A stretch of DNA of 64,000 bases from Granulosicoccus sp965214025 (GTDB lineage: Bacteria; Pseudomonadota; Gammaproteobacteria; Granulosicoccales; Granulosicoccaceae): assembly GCA_965214025.1 (NCBI GenBank), contig CBDCAW010000083.1, forward strand, positions 1 to 64,000, read 5' to 3'. The notes under the pieces were generated by a model. The model was given only the letters and a program-made list of their open reading frames with translations, had not been told where the DNA came from and ran no database searches. The position numbers and the translations under genes are program-made. Below are positions 17,667-26,183 of this stretch, one piece after another; position 1 is the first letter of the stretch; each line of letters opens with the position of its first letter.

Positions 17667-19982
17667 ATGTTCGAACAGGTTGCCGTGATCGGCGCGGGTA
17701 CCATGGGTGCCGGAATCGCAGGCCAGGTGGCCAACAGCGGCATCGATGTCTGGTTGCTCGATCTACCAGCAGAAGGAGACGATGTCGATGCGCGCGCGCG
17801 CAATGGCCTCGAACGGTTGCGATCGGCCGGTGCGCCCGGGCTCATGAGCGACGAAGCCGCGCACCATGTGCACATCGGCAACACACGCGATGACCTGCAT
17901 CGCATCGGCGACTGCGGCTGGGTGGCCGAGGCGGTCGTCGAGCGGCTCGACGTCAAGCACGCTCTGTATCGCGATCTGGAGCCCCTGCTTCGCGATGAAG
18001 CGATCCTTACCTCCAATACCTCGACCATCCCGATCCGCCTGCTGACGGACGGCATGTCCGACAACCTCAGGCGGCGGTTCGCGATCACGCATTTCTTCAA
18101 TCCCGTGCGCTACATGCGACTGCTGGAACTGGTACGCGGCGACACTACCGACGAGGTGGTACTGCAACAGCTGGGCGACTTCTGCGAGAAGCAGCTGGGC
18201 AAGGGCGTGGTCCATTGCGCCGACACCCCGGGTTTTCTGGCCAATCGTGTGGGTTGCTTCGCCATCCAGTGTGCGCTGCACGAGGCTTTCGATCGCGGGC
18301 TCTCCCCCGTCGAAGCCGATGCGTTGTTCGGCCGTCCCATGGGCATTCCGAAAACCGGCGTGTTCGGCCTGTACGACCTGATCGGCATCGATCTGATGTC
18401 CGATGTGGCCGCAAGCCTTGTCAGCATACTGCCCGCGCACGATGCGTTTCAGGCGTACGGTGCGCCGATCCCGTTCATGCAGCAGATGATCGCCAACGGC
18501 CAGACCGGCAACAAGCAGCGCCAGGGCTTCTATCGCAAGGGTGTGGACGGCGTACGGGAGGTGATCGATCTTGCCAGCGGACGGTACCAGCCCGGTGAAA
18601 GAACCGCCATACCCATCGCGGACAGGGCCGAGAGGCAGGGCATCAACTGCCTCATCGACGATGCCGGCGCTCATGGCCGCTACGCCTGGAGTGTGCTGTC
18701 GCAGACCCTGGTGTACGCCGCTTCGCTGATCCCCGAGGTGGGCGACGATCCGCTGGCGATCGACGACGCCATGAAGCTGGGTTACAACTGGCAGCGCGGA
18801 CCCTTCGAGCTGATCGATGAGATCGGTGCGGACACCTTCATCGCACGCCTGCGTGCCGAACAGCGGACGGTGCCTGCGTTCCTGGAGCGCGCCGCCGACG
18901 GCAGTTTCTATCAGGTAGCGGGCTCGCGGCTCCAGCGTCGTGAATGGCAACCCGAGTCGAGCCGCTGGCGTAGCGTACAGCGCCCTGCAGGCGTGATCAG
19001 GTTCTCGGAGGCCCGCAAGACGCTCGTCCCACGCCTCAGCAACGAATCGGCCAGCTGGTTCGCCTTCGAAGGGGCCGCACTCGTCGAGTTCCACACCAAG
19101 GCCAACGCACTCGACGGCGCCTCGATGGCAGTGCTTTCCGATGCACTCGACAACGTCGGGTCGGCGGGCCTGCACGGCTTGGTCGTGCACAACGACGCCC
19201 AGCACTTTTCCTGCGGCGTGAACCTGAGTGTCGTGCGTGAGTATGCACGCGCCGCAGACTGGGCCGGTCTCGACGACTTCCTGACCCTTTTCCAGCAGAC
19301 GGTTTTGAAGATGTCGCAGGCCGATTTCCCAGTGGTCGTCGCGCCTGTCGGCCTGTCGATCGGTGGCGGCTTCGAAGTGGTTCTGCACGCCCATCACGTT
19401 ATCGCGCATGCCAATTCGGTCATGGGGCTCGTGGAATCCCTCGTAGGCTTGATCCCGGCCGGCGGCGGTTGCAAGGAAACGCTGTACCGCTGGGTCGAGC
19501 ATCTGCAGCTCGGTACCGATGACATCGAGGCTGCGGCCTGGAAAGCCTTCAGGAGCATTGGTTACGGCCGCACCGCTTCGTCGCCGGAACAGGCACGAAA
19601 ACTTGCCATGCTGCGCGACGGCGATACCTGGATGATGAACCGGGACCGGCAGCTGAATGCCGCGCTTGCCCACGTCCGCAAGGCAGAGCCTCCCACGCAT
19701 GCCACGCGAGGCGCTCTGAGCATGCCGGGCCGGGAAGTCGCCGACGCCATGGGTGAATGGCTCGACGAGGGGCATGCCGCAGGCAAGTTCACACCGCACG
19801 ATACCGTGGTGGGCCGTGCCGTGGCGGGCATCGTTGCCGGCGACTGCGATGCCGGCACCCGCTGGTCCGAGCAAGATCTGTTCGATGCCGAGCGCCGCGC
19901 CTTCCTGATGCTTGCGAAGTCTGCGCCCACGCAGGCACGCATCGACAGCATGCTCGATCTGGGGCAGACATTGAGAAATTGA
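17667..19982 (+). CDS. 3-hydroxyacyl-CoA dehydrogenase / enoyl-CoA hydratase fusion (FadN order)
   Basis: 771 residues. The N-terminal NAD domain (VIGAGTMGAGIAGQVA, SNTSTIP, catalytic-His region ITHFFNPVRYMRL, DTPGFLANRVG) and C-terminal dehydrogenase repeats are followed by a crotonase domain from about 460 with FSCGVNLS, GLSIGGGFEVVL and GLVESLVGLIPAGGG; both expected glutamates are present. The dehydrogenase-first order is that of FadN, opposite to FadB. A DmdB-like ligase follows after 126 bp. It may serve ordinary beta-oxidation or hydrate methylthioacryloyl-CoA/acryloyl-CoA; the latter is inference. No thiolase or acyl-CoA dehydrogenase is present here. Confidence 0.88.
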   Translation: MFEQVAVIGAGTMGAGIAGQVANSGIDVWLLDLPAEGDDVDARARNGLERLRSAGAPGLMSDEAAHHVHIGNTRDDLHRIGDCGWVAEAVVERLDVKHALYRDLEPLLRDEAILTSNTSTIPIRLLTDGMSDNLRRRFAITHFFNPVRYMRLLELVRGDTTDEVVLQQLGDFCEKQLGKGVVHCADTPGFLANRVGCFAIQCALHEAFDRGLSPVEADALFGRPMGIPKTGVFGLYDLIGIDLMSDVAASLVSILPAHDAFQAYGAPIPFMQQMIANGQTGNKQRQGFYRKGVDGVREVIDLASGRYQPGERTAIPIADRAERQGINCLIDDAGAHGRYAWSVLSQTLVYAASLIPEVGDDPLAIDDAMKLGYNWQRGPFELIDEIGADTFIARLRAEQRTVPAFLERAADGSFYQVAGSRLQRREWQPESSRWRSVQRPAGVIRFSEARKTLVPRLSNESASWFAFEGAALVEFHTKANALDGASMAVLSDALDNVGSAGLHGLVVHNDAQHFSCGVNLSVVREYARAADWAGLDDFLTLFQQTVLKMSQADFPVVVAPVGLSIGGGFEVVLHAHHVIAHANSVMGLVESLVGLIPAGGGCKETLYRWVEHLQLGTDDIEAAAWKAFRSIGYGRTASSPEQARKLAMLRDGDTWMMNRDRQLNAALAHVRKAEPPTHATRGALSMPGREVADAMGEWLDEGHAAGKFTPHDTVVGRAVAGIVAGDCDAGTRWSEQDLFDAERRAFLMLAKSAPTQARIDSMLDLGQTLRN

Positions 19983-20108
19983 AAGCCGCCTCGACGTCGC
20001 ACCTGACCCATGTCGGGGGCTTGAAGACCCTGGCGCAACCGCACCCGTTTCCCGCCTGGAGACGAGGACCCGTTCGCCGATCGCTTGTTTCGACGCGAGG
20101 ATTACCGT

Positions 20109-21797
20109 ATGCCGTCAAATAATTTGCCAGCGCTCTACGAGTCTCTCGCGCCGAGCCTCGGCAACCCTGCGCACCAGGTACCGCTGACGCCGCTGGGATT
20201 CCTGTCGCGCACCGCCGATGTCTACCCCGACCACCCCAGCCTGATCTATGAAGACCAGACGTACACCTGGGCGCAGACCGAGCAGCGGTGCCAGCAGCTG
20301 GCTCATGCGCTGCAGGAGTGCGGGCTGGCGCCCCATGGCACGGTGTCGGTGTTGGCCTTCAACACGCCCGAGACCTTCGAGGCGCACTTCTTCGTGCCGT
20401 TGGCAGGCGGGGTGCTCAACACGATCAATACGCGGCTCGACGAGCCCACCGTTCGCTACATCCTGAATTTTGCCGAGACCGATGCGATCGTGGTGGATCG
20501 TGAACTGTTGCCGCTGGCAGCCGCGGGGCTGCGTGATCGCGAGAGGGCAACGGGGCGGACGATACCCGTGCTGCTGATCGATGATCCGCACGCCGCCGTG
20601 CAGCCTGCACTTCCCGACGATCTACGAATCCATCGCATCGATGACCTGCTGGCCAGGCCACCGGTTGCCCGCGTGGACTATCTGCCGACGCGGGTAGTCG
20701 ACGAAATGCACCCGCTGGCGATCAACTTCACCTCCGGTACCTCGGGTCGGCCGAAGGGCGTGGTGTACCACCACCGCGGCTCCTACCTGATGACACTCGG
20801 CACGATCGCCGGCTGGGCCATACCCCGCCACCCTCGCTACCTCTACACCGTGCCCCTGTTTCACTGCAACGGCTGGGGCCACGCCTGGACGATGACCGCC
20901 ATGGCAGCCACCGTGGTCTGTGTGCGCGCCATCGTACCGGCCAGGATATTCGCCTTGATGCAACGCCACGGGATCACCCATTTCGGTGGGGCGCCGATCG
21001 TGCTGAACCTGTTGGCCAACGCCGATGACTGCCCGGAGCGTATCAGCGATGACCAGGTCGTGCACTGCATGACCGCCGGTGCGCCGCCGCCTGCCGCGGT
21101 ACTGGCACGCATGCAGGGCATGGGCTTCGAGGTGATGCACGTCTACGGGCTGACCGAAACCTATGGCCATATACTGCAAGGTGTGCCCCAACTCGCCTGG
21201 ACGGCCGAAGATCAACCCACGGTTGCGGAGTTGAAGTCGCGCCAGGGCGTGCGCTTCCCGATGACCGATGCCGTGGACGTGGTCGACCCGGCAACGCTCG
21301 AGCCGGTAGTGCACGACGGTGTGGCCATGGGCGAGATCGTGGTGCGCGCCAACACGGTGATGAGCGGTTACCTGAAAGACCCGGACGCCACCTCCGCGGC
21401 TTTCCGGGACGGCTGGTTCTGGAGTGGTGACCTGGCGGTCGTTCACCCCGATGGCTACATCCAGGTGAAGGACCGTGCCAAGGACATCATCATCAGTGGT
21501 GGCGAGAACATCTCCTCGGTCGAGATCGAGAACGCACTCTACAAGCACCCGGCAGTCGGAGATGCCGCCGTAGTCGCGATGCCCGATACTCGCTGGGGAG
21601 AAACCCCCTGCGCCTTCGTCGAGTTGAAGACGAATGCCACCGCCACTGCTGCCGAACTGACCGAACACTGCCTGAAGCACCTCGCCCGCTTCAAGAAGCC
21701 CTCCAGGGTGATCTTCGGGCCGCTGCCGAAGACGGCCACCGGCAAGATTCAGAAATACGAATTGCGGTTACGCACCCGGGCACCGGAGTTTGGCTGA
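20109..21797 (+). CDS. Acyl-CoA ligase, DmdB-like
   Basis: A 562-residue adenylate-forming enzyme. A3 motif INFTSGTSGRPKGVVYHHRG, HCNGWGHAWTM, A5-like VYGLTETYGHI, A7 WFWSGDLAVVHPDGYIQVKD, A8 KDIIISGGENISSVEIE and the catalytic lysine motif TATGKIQKYELR are all present. Medium-chain ligases of this type include DmdB, which activates methylmercaptopropionate made by DmdA; its position in the dmdA neighbourhood supports that role, but specificity cannot be read from sequence. ATG 20109 has GAGG at 8 nt; an in-frame TTG 8 codons earlier is less likely. Confidence 0.85.
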   Translation: MPSNNLPALYESLAPSLGNPAHQVPLTPLGFLSRTADVYPDHPSLIYEDQTYTWAQTEQRCQQLAHALQECGLAPHGTVSVLAFNTPETFEAHFFVPLAGGVLNTINTRLDEPTVRYILNFAETDAIVVDRELLPLAAAGLRDRERATGRTIPVLLIDDPHAAVQPALPDDLRIHRIDDLLARPPVARVDYLPTRVVDEMHPLAINFTSGTSGRPKGVVYHHRGSYLMTLGTIAGWAIPRHPRYLYTVPLFHCNGWGHAWTMTAMAATVVCVRAIVPARIFALMQRHGITHFGGAPIVLNLLANADDCPERISDDQVVHCMTAGAPPPAAVLARMQGMGFEVMHVYGLTETYGHILQGVPQLAWTAEDQPTVAELKSRQGVRFPMTDAVDVVDPATLEPVVHDGVAMGEIVVRANTVMSGYLKDPDATSAAFRDGWFWSGDLAVVHPDGYIQVKDRAKDIIISGGENISSVEIENALYKHPAVGDAAVVAMPDTRWGETPCAFVELKTNATATAAELTEHCLKHLARFKKPSRVIFGPLPKTATGKIQKYELRLRTRAPEFG

Positions 21798-21945
21798 GGC
21801 GCAGCGGTTTCAGCCCGACCGGCCGCCCTGCCCGTTTCAACCCACCTGTGCCGATGCCTGATCAGTGATCAGTGCCGTTCGGTACCAGACACGCTACTAG
21901 GCGGCGCCCGGCGGGGAGATCTCGCCAGGCACGCCCGCGCCGGTA

Positions 21946-23358
21946 TCAGGTGCCTTGGGCCGAAAGGCCCTGTTCGGCTTCGGCAAGCATGGCGAACTCC
22001 TCTTCCGCACTGCCGGCCACCAGATGATGGCGACTGTAGGCGAAGAAGTAGATCGCGCCGATCGCGAACAGTACCAGGGTGTAGTTGAAGGCGCGGGGGT
22101 CGTAGGCGTACACACCGGTCAGCGCCACCAACGAGAGTACCAGTGCCACACCTGAAGTGACCATTCCACCCGGAGTACGGTAGGGGCGTTCCAGATCGGG
22201 ACGCTTGAGCCGTAACAGGATATGGCTGGCTGCCATCAGTGCGTAGGAAATCGTGGCCCCGACCACTGCCATGCTCAGTATCAACCCGCCTTCACCGAGC
22301 AGCGACACCAGAAAACCGAAGACGCCGGGAACGATCAGTGCCCGCGCCGGGATCTTCCGCTTGTTGGTCACCGACAGGGCCCTGGGTAGGTAACCCGCTC
22401 GTGAGAAGGCGAATACCAGACGGCTGTAGCCGTAGATGATCGAGAAGAACGAGGCGATCAGGCCGACCAGGCCGAGCACGTTGACGACAGTGGCCAGGGT
22501 TCCGAAACCCTGCGAATTCAGCGCATCGACCAGCGGCACCTCGCTGTCGCCGATCACCTGAGCGCCGGCGGAGCCTGCCAGGAACACGACCACCAGGCCC
22601 GCGGTGACCAGCAGGATGAGCATGGCACCGATGATACCTCGCGGCACATCGCGTGCCGGGTCCTTGGCCTCCTCGGCAGCCAGCGGCACTCCTTCGACGG
22701 CGAGGAACAGCCACATGGCAAACGGTAGCGCTGCCCAGACGCCATACCACCCGAACGGCATCACGCTCGATGCACCGAGCGCATCGGTGGCGGCGATGTC
22801 GTACAGGTTGGCTGCATCGAAACTGCCCATCAGGGCCACGGCCGTGGCGACGATGGCCAGCACGGCCAGCAGGCTGATCCCCATCATGATCTTCAGTGCC
22901 TCACCCACCCCGGTTAGATGAATACCGATGAACACCGCATAGAAGGCGGCGTACACCAGCACCCCGTCCAGGCCGACCAGCTCCTGAACCGCCGCACCGA
23001 TGAAGGTGACGATGGCCGCGGGGGCCAGCGCGTATTCGATGAGTATGGCAAGCCCGGTGAAGAATCCGCCGGTAGCCCCCATGGCCTGCCGTGCGAAGCT
23101 GTAACCGCCGCCGGCGGCCGGTATCGCGGCGGACATTTCCGCCAGCGACAGCACCAGTGCGAAGTACATGATCGCCATCAGTACCGCTGCGATGGCGAAA
23201 CCGCCCCAGCCTGCCTGTGCGATCCCGAAGTTCCAGCCGGCGAAATCGCCGGAAATGACGTAGGAGACGCCGAGCCCGGCCAGCAGCACCCAGCCGGCCG
23301 TACCCCGCTGAAGCTGCCGATTGGATAGGTAGTCCTTGTCCGGGCCGTTATCGCTCAT
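21946..23358 (-). CDS. APC-family permease, ethanolamine permease-like
   Basis: 470 residues with about 12 hydrophobic helices. The first helix region (GVSYVISGDFAGWNFGIAQA) and FLAVEGVPLAAEEAKDPARD are like ethanolamine permeases of the amino acid-polyamine-organocation family. Such carriers work by proton symport or exchange. No ethanolamine ammonia-lyase genes are here, so the substrate is unproven; another amine or amino acid is possible. Convergent with the acyl-CoA ligase. Confidence 0.8.
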   Translation of the reverse strand: MSDNGPDKDYLSNRQLQRGTAGWVLLAGLGVSYVISGDFAGWNFGIAQAGWGGFAIAAVLMAIMYFALVLSLAEMSAAIPAAGGGYSFARQAMGATGGFFTGLAILIEYALAPAAIVTFIGAAVQELVGLDGVLVYAAFYAVFIGIHLTGVGEALKIMMGISLLAVLAIVATAVALMGSFDAANLYDIAATDALGASSVMPFGWYGVWAALPFAMWLFLAVEGVPLAAEEAKDPARDVPRGIIGAMLILLVTAGLVVVFLAGSAGAQVIGDSEVPLVDALNSQGFGTLATVVNVLGLVGLIASFFSIIYGYSRLVFAFSRAGYLPRALSVTNKRKIPARALIVPGVFGFLVSLLGEGGLILSMAVVGATISYALMAASHILLRLKRPDLERPYRTPGGMVTSGVALVLSLVALTGVYAYDPRAFNYTLVLFAIGAIYFFAYSRHHLVAGSAEEEFAMLAEAEQGLSAQGT

Positions 23359-23516
23359 GGGCGTGTTCTCCGTTTTCAGCAGGTGTAGGGGTTATCGGCC
23401 AGTGCATGCGGGGTCACGCCCGACAGCAATGCCCGGCTTGCAGTACTTGCATGATACTGCCGTTCCGCTCTCAACACGAGAGCGGATGCGACGGCCGGTA
23501 CTCGCCTTCGCATTCG

Positions 23517-23642
23517 ATCTCTTCGCTCACCCGTTATCGAGCCGGCACCGTGCACTTGTCAGGTCTCTCCGCTCACCTGTGCGTACGCCAGCACCGTGCG
23601 CTTGTCAGATCTCTTCGCTCACCTGTGCGTACGCCAGCACCG
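23517..23642. repeat. 46-bp tandem repeat at the 3' end of the FNT gene
   Basis: Copies at 23541-23586 and 23587-23632 are nearly identical. A partial third copy begins at 23633, inside the gene, and a degenerate one lies at 23517-23540 with GGTGAGCGAAGAGATC intact on the minus strand. The unit carries the gene's last codons (VLAYAQVSEEI) and stop, so the gene end has been duplicated downstream. Confidence 0.85.
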
Positions 23643-24492
23643 CGAACAGGCCGGTACCTCCCAGGATGTTGCCGGCACCGGCCAGCAGCAGACGTATCAA
23701 CGATTCGCCGACCTGCGCGTCGCCATTCAGGACCGAGACGAACAACTCGGTGGAACCGACGATCACGTGCGAGGTCTCGGTGACACCGATTGCAAAGGTC
23801 ATGATCACGATTGTCCAGATCTCGAACCCTTTCGAGCCGGGCAGCATCCAGACCATGGCCGCGACCATGAAACCTGCCGGAATGGCGCTGAAGAACACGT
23901 GCGAGTACTCGCGCTCCGCGAAGTCTTTCGAGATATCGATCACCGCGGTCATCAGCTCCGGAGAGCCGACCGGAAAAAGCAGAGGCATTACCGCGGCCAG
24001 GAAGGTGCCCACCATATTGGCGAGCAGTACGACGATCCACAATCGCGCCACACACCGGAAGGTTCCGGCTTCGCGATTCTGCAATGCCGGCAGGATCGGA
24101 GTGATGGTGTTCTCCGTGAACAGCTGCAGCCGACTGAGCACCACGACCAGAAAGCCGAAGCAATACCCGAATTTCTCCAGGGTTCCGGCGCCCGGCGAAT
24201 CTCCCAACGCAGCGCGCAGTGCCGCCATCACGTACAGGGACAGGCTGATACCGAGCCCGGCGGCCACGCCTGACCACCACAGGGAGGTGACCGGCCGGTT
24301 CATTTCCTCCTTGCCTTCCGCCGCGATGATCTCGTAGACGGTGGGTGCGTTCAGGCTCTTCTTGCTGTCCGCCTCCTTGCGATGCTCATCGCGCTTGCGT
24401 TCCTTCTCCTCCAACGCCGCCTGATCCCGGTTGTCACGGTGCCTGGGCGTCGGCGAACGTTCTGCGGTGTTGGGGTTGGCGTGGTTCGACAT
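23605..24492 (-). CDS. Formate/nitrite transporter family protein, YfdC-like
   Basis: 295 residues. A charged, hydrophilic N-terminus of about 60 residues (EEKERKRDEHRKEADSKK) precedes six hydrophobic helices. EEMNRPVTSLWWSGVAAGLG and QLFTENTITPILPAL are like E. coli YfdC, the FNT branch with a long cytoplasmic N-terminus and no firm substrate. ATG 24492 has AGGA at 8 nt. The C-terminal codons and stop lie in a 46-bp tandem repeat, so slippage could alter the end of this gene. Confidence 0.83.
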   Translation of the reverse strand: MSNHANPNTAERSPTPRHRDNRDQAALEEKERKRDEHRKEADSKKSLNAPTVYEIIAAEGKEEMNRPVTSLWWSGVAAGLGISLSLYVMAALRAALGDSPGAGTLEKFGYCFGFLVVVLSRLQLFTENTITPILPALQNREAGTFRCVARLWIVVLLANMVGTFLAAVMPLLFPVGSPELMTAVIDISKDFAEREYSHVFFSAIPAGFMVAAMVWMLPGSKGFEIWTIVIMTFAIGVTETSHVIVGSTELFVSVLNGDAQVGESLIRLLLAGAGNILGGTGLFAVLAYAQVSEEI

Positions 24493-24773
24493 CAGGCAGT
24501 TCCTGGATTCTCGTAGATGACGCTGAATTTCTCGTCGGAGAACAGCACGGCGAGGCCACGGAGGTGGCCGAAGAGGCGAGTGTTCGTAATAGCCGGCAGG
24601 CCGGACGACGTTGCACCCATGGACCAACTCCGTTCGCCGGTGAGTTCGGAAGCCCAGCGGCAGGATCCGATCAACTCGTTCCCACCGCACCGCCTACGGG
24701 TGGGCCTTTCACCTTTTATGACAGAGATGTCGGCAACTGGCAAGCCAATGTAGTTTTGCCACAGGCGCGACCC

Positions 24774-26048
24774 TCAGGCCTTCTGCCGCCGCTGGCACTG
24801 GGGTGTCTGATCCGGGCTGACCAGACCTGCGTGCGCCCGTTTCGCCCGCTCATCGTCGATGACCGCCTGTGGAAACTGACTCATGAAACAGCAACACACG
24901 TTCTCGTCGATCATCGTTCGAGGACCCAGCGGATGGGCAATATGCACATAGGGTGCGTGATGGTGCGTGTGTTCCTGTTCGTGCAAATGACCATGTGAAT
25001 GACCATGTGAGTGCCCGTGCCCGTGCCCGTGCCCGTGCGCGTGTGAGTGCGCGTGTGCGTGCGCCTGCCCGGGTGCGTGCTCGGCCTGGTGTGAACCACC
25101 AGAACCCGGCTCCCCTGCCGCATCATTCGCAGGCTCCGGCTGGAACTCGGCATGATGATGGTGCACATCGACCTCCCCGCGTGCCAGGCGCTCGCGAAAG
25201 TCAGCCATCAGGCCAACCGATTGGTCACTGCCCTCGCTCTCTATCGTTTCCTCGATCCGCGTGATGAAGGTGTCGATCACATAGGGGTTGTCGCGCAGGT
25301 AATTCGCCGTCAGGAATTCGATATCGGGATGGTCCGCTGCCACTCGGTCGATGTACCCCTGAATGCGCCCGATCAGACGGCCGGAGAACAGGAAATACGG
25401 CGCCACCACGATCCGCTTGAAGCCAAGCTTCACCGCCATTTCAAGCCCGGCACCCACCGATGGAAAGGTGACTCCCGAGTACACGGTTTCCGACCAGCCG
25501 AAACCCAGGTTCTCCGTCACCATGCGGCACAGCTTGGCTGCCTCCGCATTCGCCTCGGGAACCGAGGTACCACGACCTACCGTTACCAGCATGGTGTCGT
25601 AGAGCGCACCCGCCTCGGGCTTCGAATCGTACCCGAGCGCCTGCAGGATGCGCAGCTCGAAGGCTGCGATCATGTGCTCGTGAAGCCCGAGCTCGCGACC
25701 GTAGTGAATGGTCAGCCCCGAGTGGCTGTCCATGTAGGTGGTGAGCACCGAAGGGATGTCATTCTTCGCGTGAGTCGCACGGAAGAGCATGCCCGGCACG
25801 GCATGAATGGTCTTCACGCCCCTGGCCACGAGCGCATCGAGCGCCATGTGGATGTTGGGCGACGAATATTCCAGAAAACCGTATTCGATGGGGATGTCGG
25901 GAAACCGTTCCCGCAGCCCGGCGGCCAGCAGGCCGAATTCCTCGGCGGCGATCTTCGCACGGCTGCCGTGACCACAGATCAGGATGCCGGCATCGGCCGG
26001 CAAGTCTTCGAGCAACGACGTTTCTATCATAAAATGCTGGTCTATCAT
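24774..26048 (-). CDS. cbiX: Sirohydrochlorin cobaltochelatase, long form with His-rich tail
   Basis: 424 residues. Two CbiX half-domains are present: residues 15-150 (GILICGHGSRAKIAAEEF, THAKNDIPSVL) and about 155-290 (VTVGRGTSVPEANAEAAKL, VVAPYFLFSGRLIGRIQGYI). After residue 315 comes a long His/Gly tail, then CCCF and a basic end. The enzyme inserts cobalt into sirohydrochlorin, the first step of early-cobalt B12 synthesis. Long CbiX forms with a His-rich segment and a cysteine cluster are known; the tail may hold cobalt. ATG 26048 has GGGG at 8 nt; another in-frame ATG lies at 26030. Divergent from the chelatase fusion gene. Confidence 0.9.
   Translation of the reverse strand: MIDQHFMIETSLLEDLPADAGILICGHGSRAKIAAEEFGLLAAGLRERFPDIPIEYGFLEYSSPNIHMALDALVARGVKTIHAVPGMLFRATHAKNDIPSVLTTYMDSHSGLTIHYGRELGLHEHMIAAFELRILQALGYDSKPEAGALYDTMLVTVGRGTSVPEANAEAAKLCRMVTENLGFGWSETVYSGVTFPSVGAGLEMAVKLGFKRIVVAPYFLFSGRLIGRIQGYIDRVAADHPDIEFLTANYLRDNPYVIDTFITRIEETIESEGSDQSVGLMADFRERLARGEVDVHHHHAEFQPEPANDAAGEPGSGGSHQAEHAPGQAHAHAHSHAHGHGHGHGHSHGHSHGHLHEQEHTHHHAPYVHIAHPLGPRTMIDENVCCCFMSQFPQAVIDDERAKRAHAGLVSPDQTPQCQRRQKA
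25011..25040. repeat. 6-bp microsatellite coding for Gly-His in cbiX
   Basis: GTGCCC is repeated four times, with a fifth variant copy, coding on the minus strand for alternating Gly-His in the metal-binding tail. Confidence 0.85.
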
Positions 26049-26097
26049 GGAATGAACGAACCCCGAAGCGATGCGAACGGGAGCGAACGATATGGCG

Positions 26098-26126
26098 TTG
26101 GTGAGGATCGCACATTGTTGTAGACT
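26098..26126 (+). promoter_or_regulatory. Predicted promoter for the chelatase-cobB operon
   Basis: TTGGTG (26098-26103), 17-bp spacer, TAGACT (26121-26126), in the 135-bp gap between cbiX and the chelatase fusion. There is no room here for a full cobalamin riboswitch. Match by eye. Confidence 0.35.
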
Positions 26127-26183
26127 TTGGCGCCGCTCGCCGCCTTGAAATCTTCCCGCCCGGAACTCGAATCCCGCAAAACG

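Noticed and set aside
17763..19874. 703-codon minus-strand open frame opposite the hydroxyacyl-CoA dehydrogenase fusion
   Set aside because: Antisense shadow of a high-GC gene; no domain or signal recognisable.
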